64,000 nt of DNA from Amycolatopsis sp. NBC_01480 (GTDB taxonomy: Bacteria > Actinomycetota > Actinomycetes > Mycobacteriales > Pseudonocardiaceae), in assembly GCF_036227205.1 (NCBI RefSeq), contig NZ_CP109442.1, positions 9,672,001 through 9,736,000 on the forward strand. Direction: 5' to 3'. Positions within the stretch are counted from its first letter, which is position 1. Each line of letters begins with the position of its first letter. Of this stretch, positions 63,018 through 64,000 are shown in pieces. The position numbers were made by a program, and so were the translations under genes. The notes under the pieces are model-generated. The model saw nothing but the letters and a program-made list of their open reading frames with translations. It had not been told where the DNA came from and made no database searches.

Positions 63018-64000
63018 TCAGCCGTAGACCGCGCGGTTCGCCGCGCGGATCACCGCGGCGTAGCCGCCGCCCAGATGGCCGGACCGGGCCAAAGCCGCGC
63101 GCGCCGCGTTGGCGCCGGGCCCCCCGTGGACCGCTCCGCCCGGGTGCGCCGAGGCTCCGGCCAGGTACAGGCGGTCGACGGGGGTGTCGGCCCGTCCCGT
63201 GCCCGGCACCGGACGGAAGAACAACTGCTGGTGGATGGCTGTCGTCCCGCCGTTGATCGCACCGCCGGCCAGTGCCGGGTTGTGAGCAGCCAGCTCGACC
63301 GGGCCCTGCGCGTAGCGGCTGGTGATCAGGTCGGCGAACCCCGGTGCGTTCACTTCGACCGTCTTCTCGATGAGCGCGACCTGATGCTTCAGCGCGGCCG
63401 GGTCCGATACCGTGCCGCGGGGCACGTGGGTGTAGGCCCATGCTGCCTCGGTACCCGCCGGTGACCGGCTGGGGTCGCTGGTCGTCATCTGCCCGAACAG
63501 CAGAAACGGCCGGCTGGGGACGCGGCCTCGCCCGAGGTCGCCGCCGAACGCCGACAGGCCGTCCAGGTCGGCGCCCAGGTGGATCGTGCCCGCCCCGCGC
63601 GCTTCGGCGGCCGTCCACGGCACCGGGCCGGAGAGCGCCCAATCCACCTTCACCGTCGCGCTGTCCCACTGGAACCGCTCAAGGTCGTCGACAAGCCGTG
63701 ACGGCAGCCATTCCCCGGCGACCAGGTTCCCGTACAGCATCGGCGCCGGCACGTCCGCCAGCACCGCCCTGCGAGCCCGGACCGGGTCACCCGCGCGGTC
63801 GCGCACGCCCATCGCCCGGCCGCCCGCGACGAGCACCTCACGCACCGGGCGTCCACAAAGGACCTTTCCACCCCGGTCCTCGAGCCGGCGCACCAAGGCC
63901 GCAGTCAGCTCTCCGGCCCCGCCCTCGGGCACCGGGAAACCCGCCTCCTGCCCGGCCATCGCGAGCAGCCAGCCGAACACCGCACTGCCCGCGTTGTCCA
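63018..64000 (-). CDS. Phytoene-desaturase-type FAD-dependent oxidoreductase (C-terminal part, runs off the window)
   Basis: At least 327 residues are in the window; the N-terminal FAD motif is beyond the right edge. Seen: GFPVPEGGAGELTAALVRRL, GRPVREVLVAGGRAMGVRD and, near the end, LYLAGASAHPGGAVHGGPGA, the C-terminal FAD motif of the NAD(P)/FAD amine-oxidase/CrtI superfamily. This subfamily is frequent in mycobacteria and Pseudonocardiaceae and usually of unknown substrate. Confidence 0.85.
   Translation of the reverse strand, partial: DNAGSAVFGWLLAMAGQEAGFPVPEGGAGELTAALVRRLEDRGGKVLCGRPVREVLVAGGRAMGVRDRAGDPVRARRAVLADVPAPMLYGNLVAGEWLPSRLVDDLERFQWDSATVKVDWALSGPVPWTAAEARGAGTIHLGADLDGLSAFGGDLGRGRVPSRPFLLFGQMTTSDPSRSPAGTEAAWAYTHVPRGTVSDPAALKHQVALIEKTVEVNAPGFADLITSRYAQGPVELAAHNPALAGGAINGGTTAIHQQLFFRPVPGTGRADTPVDRLYLAGASAHPGGAVHGGPGANAARAALARSGHLGGGYAAVIRAANRAVYG

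Noticed and set aside
1..64000. CRISPR arrays, tRNA and rRNA genes
   Set aside because: No regularly spaced repeats, no cloverleaf-like sequence with CCA-end context and no rRNA-like stretch were found by eye; a tRNA could still be missed without a covariance search.

Overview
The window is GC-rich actinobacterial DNA. Lysis-type ESX (type VII) substrate proteins, DUF3558 lipoproteins, WhiB, SpdB/DUF2637, ANTAR regulators, F420-type DDN proteins and a UdgX gene point to a Pseudonocardiaceae chromosome, most likely Amycolatopsis or a relative (inference; no rRNA or tRNA gene was seen to confirm it).

Layout. (1) 1-2.8 kb: a leftward catabolic operon (short-chain aldehyde dehydrogenase, M24 peptidase-fold protein, 3-hydroxyisobutyrate-dehydrogenase-type oxidoreductase) with a LacI-type operator at its promoter. 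(2) 2.8-20.2 kb: a complete integrated element of about 17.3 kb with an actinomycete integrative-conjugative element layout. It carries regulators (HTH, winged helix, two XRE-TPR proteins, one short XRE), an ESX-substrate/EspG/DUF3558 block, NUDIX hydrolase, excisionase, WhiB, two Spd-like membrane proteins, an FtsK/Tra DNA translocase, a nested cargo of two DUF5677-like genes and a large serine integrase. Both ends can be read precisely: the element has split a perfect 27-bp-arm palindrome at an AG dinucleotide, and the inner arms rebuild a symmetric 52-bp attP. (3) 20.2-32.6 kb: intact chromosomal genes, namely a secreted GH54/CBM42 arabinofuranosidase with an operator palindrome, TetR, an F420-type DDN protein, three secreted or wall-anchored proteins, and a translationally coupled alpha-dioxygenase/cytochrome P450 pair with three regulators (two AraC, one LuxR).

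(4) 32.6-55.5 kb: a low-density, decaying tract. Frameshifted or truncated genes (ClC channel, DDN protein, CtaG-like assembly factor, malic enzyme, DUF5709, alcohol dehydrogenase start, UdgX, TPP enzyme tail, EF-hand protein, serine recombinase, FAD/Rieske oxidoreductase) lie among intact ones (VOC, MarR, LysE, STAS, GAF-ANTAR, Ser/Thr kinase, lipase). The broken genes may be true pseudogenes or may partly reflect indel errors in the assembly. (5) 55.5-61.5 kb: an intact-looking envelope-glycan block (UDP-sugar dehydrogenase, FUSC-like membrane protein, aldehyde dehydrogenase, GT2-HAD fusion) bounded on the left by the C-terminal part and on the right by the N-terminal part of a family-9 glycosyltransferase, i.e. 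a circularly permuted arrangement. At both outer edges the neighbouring genes (FAD/Rieske oxidoreductase, ATP-grasp protein) are truncated too. (6) 61.5-64 kb: ATP-grasp fragment, SRPBCC protein, and a phytoene-desaturase-type oxidoreductase that runs off the window.

Most notable: the palindrome-splitting serine-integrase element and its nested cargo, the alpha-dioxygenase/P450 pair that resembles an unfused fungal psi-factor oxygenase, and the permuted glycosyltransferase block.
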